NCBI GenBank assembly: GCA_965603725.1
Contig: CBFDEC010000049.1
Location: 1 to 22,140, forward strand
Origin: JAGGSN01 sp965603725
GTDB lineage: Bacteria > Zixibacteria > MSB-5A5 > UBA10806 > 4484-95
Reading direction: 5' to 3'
DNA: 22,140 bases
This document shows, one piece after another, positions 7,841-16,081 of this stretch; position 1 is the stretch's first letter, and every line of letters starts with the position of its first letter. The translations under genes and the position numbers were made by a program. The notes below the pieces were generated by a model, which saw only the letters and a list, made by a program, of their open reading frames with translations, had not been told where the DNA came from and made no database searches.

Positions 7841-9628
7841 TTATTTAAGCAGCGTCATCTTGCGAACTTCACAGTTATCACCGGCAGTCAGCCTATAGAA
7901 GTAGATACCGGAGGTAACATCAGAGGCGTTCCAGTTTACCGAATGATAACCGGCATCCATCATACCAGAAGCCAAAGCGGCAACTTTCTGACCGAGCATA
8001 TTGTAAACGCTAAGGTCGATATCAGCCGCTCTTGGAAGAGTGAAGTTGATTTGAGTCAAGGCATTAAACGGGTTGGGATAGTTCTGCTCGAGTTTGAAGG
8101 TATTCGGTAAAGTCGCATTATCATCGATACCGGTGGTGTAGAACTCAATAAAAATATCATCGATATACCAACCGTCGCCGGTTATAATCGACCTGTCCGA
8201 ACCATAATCGAATTTAACCCGAACCGTCTGGTCGGCGTATGCGGAAAGGTCAAATGTCTCCATCTGCCAGAAACCATTGCTGCCATAGAAGGCCTGTTCG
8301 CCGCCAATCGGATTTTGAAAGTCGGTAGAAAGCGCACCATCATAACCGCCCTCAGGGGTGATCAATTGCCAAGTGCTGCCGCCATCTGTTGAAATCTTCA
8401 CATTACCGCCATCATAAGTATTTTCAGTCGTGTACCAGTGGTAGAAAGTCAAAATAGGCTCATCGCCAATAGCAATTTCCGGGCTAGTTAATTCTGACAG
8501 AAGCGGGCCCATGGTGTATTGGCCATTGATCAGCGTACCAACGAGGTTATCGCCCGACCAGGCGCTGCCGGGACCGGTTGAAGGGGCTCCATGCTGCCAG
8601 TCGTTCGTAAACGTGAAGTCACCGTCGCCGCTTTCAAAGTCAATGAAGTAGCCGGCAATCGGCATGGTGTTATAATTGGCATCAATTGAGTTATTAGCCT
8701 CATTCTGATCGCCTTCCAACTCGGCTGTTGCTGTAACAACGTAAGCGCCTTCAGCCGGAGTGAATTCCGGGAATGTGACAGTTTCAGTAGCGCCAAATCC
8801 GGCCAAATCGGTTATCTCAACGTCTTCATTATAGACATCAGAACCATCCAGGCTGATGGCCATATTGGCGGTCAAATTCTCGGTATTGCCGCCGAAGTTG
8901 CCGAAAGTAGCTTCCGGAGTAACCGGTACGCCGGCATCACCAGCGCCAACCGGAGCGATAATTTCCACAGCCGCAACATCGTGATCGAGCGGCTGGTAGC
9001 CATCGGTTAGCAGAACAGCATCAAAATCGGCCTGGGCGCCATCGACACCCTGATATACCAGGGCAACCTTGAAATTGGATTCGCCTACATAGTCATCAAA
9101 GTCCAATATGACTTCATACCAGGTCCAGTTTTGGAATGGGCCATAATCATCTTCTGTCCACAATGGCTCCGACCAGGTGTCGCCGCCATTGATCGATACT
9201 ACTATGATCATATCGCCATTATCATAGGGGTTGACATGCCAGTAGTAGCTGGTCAAGAACCAGAATTTAAGCTCGAGGCCCTGATTGGCCGCCGAGAGAT
9301 CGATTACCGGGGAAATCATCCACTCATCCTGAGGAACCAGGGCGGGATCGTATACGATTTCGGCGTTATAATTGCCTTCCTGAGGACTATAACTTGACTG
9401 GAACCAGGTGTAGCCGCCATTGGTAATAATGCGTTCCCAACCGGCCGGGAACCATGTTTCAAAACCTTCAGCCAGGAAGTCGACCAGAACCATATCCTGA
9501 GGTTGGTACTTCTTATTAACTATTTTGTATGGGGCGGATTTGAGAGCGATATCATCAGCAATCGCGAAAGAAAAAGCAAATAATACCAAAACGGCTAAAG
9601 TAGCTAATAAATTGGCATTAAATTTCAT
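7841..9628 (-). CDS. Secreted multi-domain adhesin-like protein with T9SS type-A sorting domain
   Basis: This 595-residue protein begins with a clear signal peptide (hydrophobic core to about residue 24, ending FAIA) and the ATG has an AAGGAG site nine bases upstream. Residues about 50-205 form a jelly-roll 'choice-of-anchor J'/cleaved-adhesin-like domain, with WFPAGWE, EWMISPVIDL and NGGDTWSEP, as in gingipain adhesin regions. Residues about 210-325 look like a CARDB-type immunoglobulin-like domain. Residues about 330-495 are a second anchor-J domain (DGGSTWQL, DGWYIDDIFI), which suggests internal duplication. The last 90 residues (QNYPNPFN to KMTLLK) are a T9SS type-A sorting domain. No protease catalytic motif is visible, so a binding or adhesion role at the cell surface is more likely than an enzymatic one. 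It is a single-gene unit, with a candidate promoter at 9765-9792 and a terminator downstream. Confidence 0.9.
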   Translation of the reverse strand: MKFNANLLATLAVLVLFAFSFAIADDIALKSAPYKIVNKKYQPQDMVLVDFLAEGFETWFPAGWERIITNGGYTWFQSSYSPQEGNYNAEIVYDPALVPQDEWMISPVIDLSAANQGLELKFWFLTSYYWHVNPYDNGDMIIVVSINGGDTWSEPLWTEDDYGPFQNWTWYEVILDFDDYVGESNFKVALVYQGVDGAQADFDAVLLTDGYQPLDHDVAAVEIIAPVGAGDAGVPVTPEATFGNFGGNTENLTANMAISLDGSDVYNEDVEITDLAGFGATETVTFPEFTPAEGAYVVTATAELEGDQNEANNSIDANYNTMPIAGYFIDFESGDGDFTFTNDWQHGAPSTGPGSAWSGDNLVGTLINGQYTMGPLLSELTSPEIAIGDEPILTFYHWYTTENTYDGGNVKISTDGGSTWQLITPEGGYDGALSTDFQNPIGGEQAFYGSNGFWQMETFDLSAYADQTVRVKFDYGSDRSIITGDGWYIDDIFIEFYTTGIDDNATLPNTFKLEQNYPNPFNALTQINFTLPRAADIDLSVYNMLGQKVAALASGMMDAGYHSVNWNASDVTSGIYFYRLTAGDNCEVRKMTLLK

Positions 9629-9764
9629 ATATTTACTCCTTAATACTAAATGTTAACTTCTATTACATTAAATTTATTCAATAAAATTTTTTCCGAATTA
9701 CACCTCCTATCTGCTTTATAAACTTCAAGTACTTTTATTTTTAAAAATTATTTCTTCTAAAAGT

Positions 9765-9792
9765 AAAATAATTAATACTGCTAATTTGTCAA
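9765..9792 (-). promoter_or_regulatory. Candidate promoter of the adhesin-like T9SS cargo gene
   Basis: On the minus strand a perfect TTGACA (plus-strand 9787-9792) is followed after 16 bases by TATTTT (9765-9770). The -35 is consensus and the -10 matches four of six positions. It would give a leader of about 130 bases. Confidence 0.35.
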
Positions 9793-9811
9793 GCAGTTTT
9801 TAACTCTGCTC

Positions 9812-9823
9812 ATAACATGTTAT
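9812..9823. promoter_or_regulatory. Perfect 12-base palindrome, possible operator
   Basis: ATAACATGTTAT is its own reverse complement. It lies about 20 bases upstream of the candidate -35 box of the adhesin-like gene, a suitable place for a dimeric regulator. No regulator gene is nearby and the family cannot be named. Confidence 0.3.
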
Positions 9824-9893
9824 ATTATTGCCTGTTAGTTAAAATTTCAAGTCAGGAACACTGAAAGAAAAGGTCTTAAAACGGATAGACTGT

Positions 9894-9939
9894 GCAGGAA
9901 AAGATTGTTTGTCATATTTTTAATTTGATTTTTTCCTGC
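9894..9939. promoter_or_regulatory. Long hairpin in the divergent region
   Basis: GCAGGAAAA (9894-9902) pairs perfectly with TTTTCCTGC (9931-9939). The stem can be extended inward by several pairs including G-U wobbles, leaving a loop of about 20 bases. It lacks a terminal U run in either direction, so it is not a standard terminator. It may be an RNA structure or a protein-binding site. Confidence 0.3.
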
Positions 9940-10041
9940 TTTAACTCATTTGAAGATTAACTGCAAAGTGAATTTTACAAAATTGACATGTTTTGTTGCT
10001 TTTCCCTTTGTTTCCAACTTTCTTAAAAAGTATAATAAATA

Positions 10042-10070
10042 TTGACATACGTTGTCCCACAATATAATTT
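10042..10070 (+). promoter_or_regulatory. Promoter of the lipoprotein/beta-barrel operon
   Basis: A perfect TTGACA (10042-10047) is followed by TATAAT (10063-10068) at 15 bases, or by TAATTT (10065-10070) at the ideal 17 bases. The leader to the start codon at 10155 would be about 80 bases. A second TATAAT at 10031-10036 has only a poor -35 partner. Confidence 0.55.
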
Positions 10071-10154
10071 AAACTATCATGAGGGTAGGCTATATCTTTT
10101 TTTTATGGCCTAATTACAATTCCAATTTAATTCTTCTTAATATCGGGAGGTTCA

Positions 10155-12179
10155 ATGAAATTATCAAATAACATTCTTATCGGTATTTTTTCATTATGCC
10201 TGTTAACATATCTATCAGGATGCACTGTTAAAAAACCGGAAATGCCAACCTGGGAAACCACCTGGGATTTGCCATTGATCTCATCCACTGAATCTATCGA
10301 TTATCTTATTGATGAATTGGATGAGGAAGATATAACTTTCGACAGCCTTGGCAATCCGGTTTTTATAATCACCGAAAGTATTGATACAACCTTTGTTGGC
10401 GATAATCTGAACTACAATATTCAAACTACTGAATCATTTGACACTACTCTGGGAGCGGTAACCATCGAGGTAATAGAGCCTCAATTGTTAGATTTGGATA
10501 TAGAGAATCTGGGAATACCGGTCTTGGCCGATTCTATACCTGTTGATACATCATTGTTTTCATATCATAATTTGCCCGAGTTTCATGAATTTACCTGGGT
10601 ATATATCGATCAGGGTTTATTGCAAATTCAGATAACCAATGACTTGGGTTTCGATTTAGATTCGCTTGCAATTGCTGTTTTTAACGCCAGTGATACCACT
10701 TCATCATTGGGTATTGTAACTTTCGATAATGGATTGGACCAGGGTGAAACAAAAACGGATAGTCTTGATCTTTTGGGGGATAGCCTGACAAACTGCCTGA
10801 CCCTGCTAATATCCGAAAGGGTTTTACCTCAACCAATAGAGGGCGGGAGTAATAGTTTAAACATTATATGCTCATTTCCCGACGGCATAACCGTAACAAG
10901 GGCTCAGACTGAAGTCCCTCGTATTGAATATACTTTTGGCGGCGAAATCGCATTAGAAGACACGACTTTTGAAGAACTTTTTATCGAAGAAGCGGTAATT
11001 GATACCGGAAGATTAACCCTTAATATTATCAACAGAACAAACCTTTCATGCAGTTTACATATTAATTTACCTCAATTTACTATAGGCGATGACACTTTAA
11101 CTATGGACTATATAGTTGACAGTCTAAGTACTTTAAATGAGCAAGTTGTTTTAGGGGATTATGTAATAAAACCGGAAGGAACCGATTCACAGTATGTAAA
11201 CCTCAATATTCATGCAATTATTGATTCCACAGCGCCAAATCAGATAGTTGTCAACAGCGCTGACTCTTTAATTGTGACGGCTTCTCTCTCCCAGATAAGT
11301 TTTTCTTCGGCGATCGGAATTATTAAACCTGATGATGTAATATTAGAACCGACAGTTCAAGAAATTAAGGTTCCCCAGGGGCTTGAGGATGCGCAGCTCA
11401 CTCATGCCACGATAGATTTAAGGGTTTTTAACAATAGTAACGCCAGGGCCTACATCGACTTTTTAATCACTGCCGATACCGATAGTCAAATCGTTGTTCA
11501 GGATACAATATATGGTAAAGCCGCCATCCCCGACCCGCCGAAGATAACCGTGATACATATAGATTCAATTGTCACGAGGTCCTTTTTAAATCCTCCACCG
11601 ACAGAAGTTACTGTAACCGGTTCGATTGTTTTTAATCCTGACATCCAATCGATTACTATAGCTTCCACGGATTATATATTTAGCGAGATTGAAATTTACT
11701 CTCCTTTAGCGTTTGCCATAAACGATACTGTTGATATTGAAGTAGAAATTAACGAAACCGATGTCAACTCGGAAGATTTACCGGATTTTGAGGAGACTTT
11801 TGTGTATGCCAAAATCGATATAGAATTGACAAATTATCTGCCTGTAGGTACGAGAGTTGCAATTTACATAAGCAGCACAATAAATGACTCAACTATTTTC
11901 GATGACGGCTCAGATGCTGTTGTCATAGGACCTTTCACTTTAGAAAGCGGTCAGACAGACAGCCAGGGCTACATATCTGAAGCCGTCATCTCTGTTTTCG
12001 AGGATTCCCTTGATAGTAATGAGATACTGGTATTTGATAATGAAACAATCTATGTGGCGCCAAAAGTCGAATTACTTCCGACAAGCGGAAGTATATTTCG
12101 CGGTTCCGATTATATTAAAATAAAAGCAGATGCAAGGCTTATGGTAAGAGCCGGTGAACATCTCTGGGAAGATGAATAG
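10155..12179 (+). CDS. Large acidic lipoprotein with repeated LEA/WHy-like beta modules
   Basis: This 674-residue protein has a lipoprotein signal peptide ending in the lipobox LSGC (Cys about residue 23), and the start codon has a GGGAGG site at good spacing. The mature protein opens with MPTWETTWDLPLI, a pattern I associate with large hypothetical lipoproteins of FCB candidate phyla. The rest is strongly acidic and all-beta in appearance. I see at least four similar modules beginning with a hydrophobic-polar strand then Asn, near residues 153 (LQIQITND), 286 (LTLNIINR), 419 (IDLRVFNN) and 552 (IDIELTNY). Each resembles the LEA-type-2/WHy fold; this is by-eye inference. No enzymatic motif is visible. 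It is followed after only 10-25 bases by an outer-membrane barrel gene, so the two are an operon and may work as a surface lipoprotein-barrel pair. Confidence 0.88.
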   Translation: MKLSNNILIGIFSLCLLTYLSGCTVKKPEMPTWETTWDLPLISSTESIDYLIDELDEEDITFDSLGNPVFIITESIDTTFVGDNLNYNIQTTESFDTTLGAVTIEVIEPQLLDLDIENLGIPVLADSIPVDTSLFSYHNLPEFHEFTWVYIDQGLLQIQITNDLGFDLDSLAIAVFNASDTTSSLGIVTFDNGLDQGETKTDSLDLLGDSLTNCLTLLISERVLPQPIEGGSNSLNIICSFPDGITVTRAQTEVPRIEYTFGGEIALEDTTFEELFIEEAVIDTGRLTLNIINRTNLSCSLHINLPQFTIGDDTLTMDYIVDSLSTLNEQVVLGDYVIKPEGTDSQYVNLNIHAIIDSTAPNQIVVNSADSLIVTASLSQISFSSAIGIIKPDDVILEPTVQEIKVPQGLEDAQLTHATIDLRVFNNSNARAYIDFLITADTDSQIVVQDTIYGKAAIPDPPKITVIHIDSIVTRSFLNPPPTEVTVTGSIVFNPDIQSITIASTDYIFSEIEIYSPLAFAINDTVDIEVEINETDVNSEDLPDFEETFVYAKIDIELTNYLPVGTRVAIYISSTINDSTIFDDGSDAVVIGPFTLESGQTDSQGYISEAVISVFEDSLDSNEILVFDNETIYVAPKVELLPTSGSIFRGSDYIKIKADARLMVRAGEHLWEDE

Positions 12180-12204
12180 GAGATAAGCGATGGAGGCGGC
12201 TAAA

Positions 12205-13515
12205 ATGAAATCTAATTTAATGAAAATCATATCGCCATCAATAATTATTGCGGTGTTAACGGCTGGTCGATTATTCGCCTGGGGCGGTGAATCAAATCCA
12301 CGGGCTATGGCCATGGGCGGCGCCTATAATGCATTAGCGTTTGGTTATGAAGCCCCGAGTTATAATCCTGCTAACCTCGGATTGTCATGCAACAATAATA
12401 AATTCACGATTAACTTTTTCAGTATTGGCGTTAATGTCAGAAACAACAGTTTCTCCCTGAAAGATTATAACGACTATATGGGTGAACATCTTACTGACGA
12501 TGATAAAAACACAATTCTGGAGAAAATTCCGGACAAGGGAATGCGGATTGATGCGTTGGCGGAAGCGACTGCATTAAGTATTTCTTATAATAGGTTTGCC
12601 TTAAATATTCATTCTATTGGCGCATCAAGAGCAAATATCGACAAGGATCCAATAGAATTGTTATTTTTCGGCAACGCGGTTAAACCTGAAGTTACTTTTG
12701 AAGATATTTCCGGCGAGGGTTGCGCCTTTGTGGATATTTCGTTATCATATGGCTATCCACTTTCTTTCGAAAGTATCAGGCCTTTTTTAGGATATAAAGA
12801 ACTATCTGTTGGCGGAACTTTCCATTATCTACGCGGCCTGACCTATTTTGATATTATTTCAGCCGAAGGTAATTTTACTACTACTGACACCAGCGTGATA
12901 AGCGAAGGAACGTTTATCGTTCAGACCGCTATGGGAGGGGCAGGTTTTGCCTTAGATCTGGGGGCGGCAATGGTATTAGACAACTACCTGGTTTTTGATG
13001 ACGATGTAGTTGTTTCAGTATCACTGAAAAATCTGCTCTCTTCAATCAGCTGGAACAAAGATACTGAAAACCTTCAACTGGACTTTGCCATAAATGATTT
13101 TAATTACGACAACCTTACTGATAGTTTGCTGTCTGATTCTTTAATTGAATCCAGCGATACGACTATCGCAATTTCATCATTTTCTACAAATCTGCCGGTA
13201 GTATTAAGGATTGGGGCGGCGGCCTCTTTTAAAAAGATAAAATGGTCATTTGACTGGGAACAGGCTATCACATCAGGAGTATCTCAATCGACAACCCCCA
13301 GACTGTCTCTGGGCGGGGAATATAAGCCAGCAAAATTTCTGCCGCTTCGCGCAGGCTGTTCAATTGGCGGAGGCAGGGATTCAATGTTCTCTGTAGGGTT
13401 CGGGTTGCATTTCAGTCCCTTTAAGTTTGATTTAGCCTTTGTGAACAACGGTTCTATTTTACCAGGCAGATCTAAAGGTCTTATTTTTGCAGCGGCCATG
13501 GGCTTCTGGTTTTAA
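12205..13515 (+). CDS. Outer-membrane beta-barrel protein, DUF5723/TraF/FadL-like
   Basis: I place the start at ATG 12205 (436 residues), which has GGAGG eight bases upstream and opens directly into a signal peptide (about residues 1-25, ending LFA). An in-frame ATG at 12190 also has an AGGAG site and is a real alternative, adding five residues. The mature N-terminus has the SNPRAMAMGGAYNALA...YNPANLGL pattern shared by DUF5723, TraF-like and FadL-like barrels of FCB bacteria, where this segment packs in the barrel lumen. The remainder shows alternating amphipathic strands with Gly and aromatic residues, and the protein ends in Phe (MGFWF), the usual signal for insertion by the BAM complex. 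It is co-transcribed with the preceding lipoprotein gene. The substrate, if it is a channel, is unknown; a structural or secretion-related role is also possible. Confidence 0.85.
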   Translation: MKSNLMKIISPSIIIAVLTAGRLFAWGGESNPRAMAMGGAYNALAFGYEAPSYNPANLGLSCNNNKFTINFFSIGVNVRNNSFSLKDYNDYMGEHLTDDDKNTILEKIPDKGMRIDALAEATALSISYNRFALNIHSIGASRANIDKDPIELLFFGNAVKPEVTFEDISGEGCAFVDISLSYGYPLSFESIRPFLGYKELSVGGTFHYLRGLTYFDIISAEGNFTTTDTSVISEGTFIVQTAMGGAGFALDLGAAMVLDNYLVFDDDVVVSVSLKNLLSSISWNKDTENLQLDFAINDFNYDNLTDSLLSDSLIESSDTTIAISSFSTNLPVVLRIGAAASFKKIKWSFDWEQAITSGVSQSTTPRLSLGGEYKPAKFLPLRAGCSIGGGRDSMFSVGFGLHFSPFKFDLAFVNNGSILPGRSKGLIFAAAMGFWF

Positions 13516-13578
13516 TATCGTTTTTAAAAGAATGCTAATAACAGAATACCCGTAAAATATTAATATTTACTTAAAAGC

Positions 13579-16059
13579 TTAATGGTTTTCTTCGCTATTA
13601 TCTATTTCTCTCTTGTTGTTCCCATTGCCCTTATTATTGGCGATACGAGCCACGTCTATCAGCTTGTCTTTCATGTCCAGTCCTATCAGACGAACACCCT
13701 GGGTGTTGCGGCCAATGCTTCTGACCTGTCTCATCGAGATACGGTTAATGATTCCTTTTTGGGTAATCAACAATAGTTCATCATCATCAACGACCTCTTT
13801 AATAGCCACTACCGGACCATTTCGTTGGGAGGTTTTTATATTGATTACACCCTTGCCGCCGCGGTTAGTTACCCGGTAATCGCCAATTGCGGAACGTTTG
13901 CCATAGCCGTTTTCAGTAACAGTCAACAAGGTTCCCTCGCGTCTTATAACTACCATGCCGATCAGATAATCATCTTTGCTTAAGTTAACGCCGCGAACGC
14001 CATAAGCGTTACGCCCCATCGAGCGGACTTTACTCTCGGGGAAACGTATTGCCTGACCCATGCGAGTGGCCAGAACTATATCACAGGCGCCGTCGGTCAA
14101 GCCGACTTCCACCACCTGGTCGGCTTTGGGTAAATTCATGGCGATTATACCGTCACGGCGAGGATTTGAAAAAGCGCTCAACTCGGTCTTCTTAATCTGT
14201 CCCTTCATGGTTGCCATCACGATATGAGCGTCATCATCGAAGTTGCGCACCGGTATAAATGCGGCAATTTTATCATTTCTACCAATTCCAATCATATTGA
14301 CAACCGGTTTGCCCTTAGCCAATCTGCCGCCCTGAGGCACCTCATGCACTTTCAGCCAGTGACACTTGCCTTTCACCGTGAAGAAAAGGATATACTGGTG
14401 TGTTGAAGCTACAAACATGTGTTCGACAAAATCCTCTTCCTTTGTTTCCATGCCGATTTTGCCCCGAGTGCCGCGCGACTGTTTTCTATAGGATGAAATC
14501 GACAGACGTTTGATATACCCGGCATGAGAAATAGTCACTACCATATCCTCCTCGGCGATCAAATCCTCTATCGAGAAATCCTCCGTGATGTCATCCTCGA
14601 GGATAACTGTCCGACGTTCATCGCCGAACTTCTTTTTAAGCTCATTCAATTCGGTTTTGATTATATACATTCTTCTGGCTTTGTTTTCGAGTATTCCCTT
14701 GAGTTCGGCGATCAGCTTAATCGTGGCTTCATATTCGTCCTCGATTTTCTGCCGTTCCAGGCCCGTTAAACGCTGCAGCCGCATTTCCAGAATAGCCTGA
14801 GCCTGAATATCGGACAACTTGAATTTTTTCATTAGGCCATCTTTTGCCTCAGCCGGAGACCTGGATTTCTTAATCAGGGCAATTACAGCGTCGATATTAT
14901 CGAGCGCTATCTTATAGCCCTCGAGAATATGAGCGCGCTTTTCGGTCTCATCAAGATCAAACTGCGTCCGACGGACAATCACTTTATGACGGTGATCGAT
15001 GAAATTCTGCAGCATATCTTTTAAGTTTAACACCCTGGGTACGCCGTTAACCAAGGCTAACATATTCATGCCGAATGCTGATTGCATCTGGGTCATCTTG
15101 AAAAGCTGATTTAAAGCGACATCCGGGATAGCGTCACGTTTAAGTTCGATTACAACACGCATGCCGTCACGATCGGATTCATCGCGCAAATCGGCAATGC
15201 CGGTTAGGCGCTTATTGCGAACCAGATCGGCAATCTTCGAAAGCAGATTCGACTTATTCACCTGAAAAGGTATTTCGGAGATGATAATACTCTCTTTGCC
15301 CGATTTTGCTATTTCTATATTGGCTTTAGCCCTGATATAAAACCGTCCGTTGCCAGTAAGGTATCCGTTACGCATCCCCTCCAGGCCAAAAATAATTCCG
15401 CCAGTGGGGAAATCAGGACCCTTGATATACTGAAGCAGGTTTTTAACCTCCGCTTCGGGATTATCGATAAGATAAATAAGTGCATCGACTGTTTCACATA
15501 GATTATGCGGCGGTATATTTGTGGCCATTCCCACAGCTATACCGGATGAACCGTTACAGACTAGATCGGGGAACCTTCCCGGCAAAACAGTCGGCTCCTG
15601 ACGAGTGTCATCGTAATTAGGAATAAAATCAACGGTGTTTTTTTTAAGATCGGCAAGCATCTCTATCGATAATGAAGTGAGCCTTGCTTCGGTATATCTC
15701 ATTGCCGCCGGTGAATCGCCATCGATAGAGCCGAAATTGCCCTGCCCATCAACCAGCGGATAGCGCATGTTGAAATCCTGTGCCATTCTAACAAGGGTTG
15801 GATAAACGACCTGTTCGCCGTGAGGATGATAGTTGCCTGAAGTATCGCCGGCGATTTTGGCGCATTTGCGATGAGGTCGACCGGGCGTTAAATTCAGGTC
15901 GTTCATAGCGACCAGTATCCGGCGGTTGGATGGTTTTAAACCGTCACGAACATCAGGAAGAGCCCTGTTAGTGATTACCGACATCGAATAGTCGATATAG
16001 GAGCTTTTCATTTCCTCTTCGATGAATACCGAAAGTATTTTTTCCGAACCCAGGGGCAT
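13579..16059 (-). CDS. gyrA: DNA gyrase subunit A
   Basis: This 826-residue protein is the breakage-rejoining subunit of DNA gyrase, which pairs with GyrB to introduce negative supercoils using ATP. The N-terminal half has the conserved IDYSMSVI and ALPDVRDGLKP segments and the catalytic AAMRYTEARL motif, with the DNA-linking tyrosine at Tyr122, the same number as in E. coli. The C-terminal half has the beta-pinwheel repeats and a GyrA-box-like TNRGGKG at residues 731-737, which favours gyrase over topoisomerase IV. In the quinolone pocket the sequence HPHGEQVVYP gives Glu82, Gln83 and Pro87 where E. coli has Asp, Ser and Asp. The ATG has an AAGGAG site. It follows the restriction-modification gene on the same strand by 22 bases and has no room for its own full promoter in that gap. 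It converges with the barrel gene. Confidence 0.97.
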   Translation of the reverse strand: MPLGSEKILSVFIEEEMKSSYIDYSMSVITNRALPDVRDGLKPSNRRILVAMNDLNLTPGRPHRKCAKIAGDTSGNYHPHGEQVVYPTLVRMAQDFNMRYPLVDGQGNFGSIDGDSPAAMRYTEARLTSLSIEMLADLKKNTVDFIPNYDDTRQEPTVLPGRFPDLVCNGSSGIAVGMATNIPPHNLCETVDALIYLIDNPEAEVKNLLQYIKGPDFPTGGIIFGLEGMRNGYLTGNGRFYIRAKANIEIAKSGKESIIISEIPFQVNKSNLLSKIADLVRNKRLTGIADLRDESDRDGMRVVIELKRDAIPDVALNQLFKMTQMQSAFGMNMLALVNGVPRVLNLKDMLQNFIDHRHKVIVRRTQFDLDETEKRAHILEGYKIALDNIDAVIALIKKSRSPAEAKDGLMKKFKLSDIQAQAILEMRLQRLTGLERQKIEDEYEATIKLIAELKGILENKARRMYIIKTELNELKKKFGDERRTVILEDDITEDFSIEDLIAEEDMVVTISHAGYIKRLSISSYRKQSRGTRGKIGMETKEEDFVEHMFVASTHQYILFFTVKGKCHWLKVHEVPQGGRLAKGKPVVNMIGIGRNDKIAAFIPVRNFDDDAHIVMATMKGQIKKTELSAFSNPRRDGIIAMNLPKADQVVEVGLTDGACDIVLATRMGQAIRFPESKVRSMGRNAYGVRGVNLSKDDYLIGMVVIRREGTLLTVTENGYGKRSAIGDYRVTNRGGKGVINIKTSQRNGPVVAIKEVVDDDELLLITQKGIINRISMRQVRSIGRNTQGVRLIGLDMKDKLIDVARIANNKGNGNNKREIDNSEENH

Positions 16060-16081
16060 ATTTACTTTCTCCTTATATTTG

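Larger units (their letters stand above)
9629..10154. other. Divergent AT-rich control region, 526 bases, no gene
   Basis: This region separates the minus-strand adhesin-like gene from the plus-strand lipoprotein/barrel operon. It contains a candidate promoter for each side (listed separately), a 12-base perfect palindrome at 9812-9823, and a long hairpin at 9894-9939. I see no open frame with a ribosome binding site. Its length is generous for two simple promoters and leaves room for regulation or a small RNA. Confidence 0.5.

Noticed and set aside
7787..8110. Plus-strand open frame of 107 codons
   Set aside because: It is antisense to the T9SS sorting domain of the adhesin-like gene, starts inside a terminator and has no protein features.
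13516..13578. AT-rich near-palindrome AATATTAATATT between the barrel gene and gyrA as a terminator
   Set aside because: The stem is short and has no GC content or U run; convergent genes need termination here, but I cannot point to a site.
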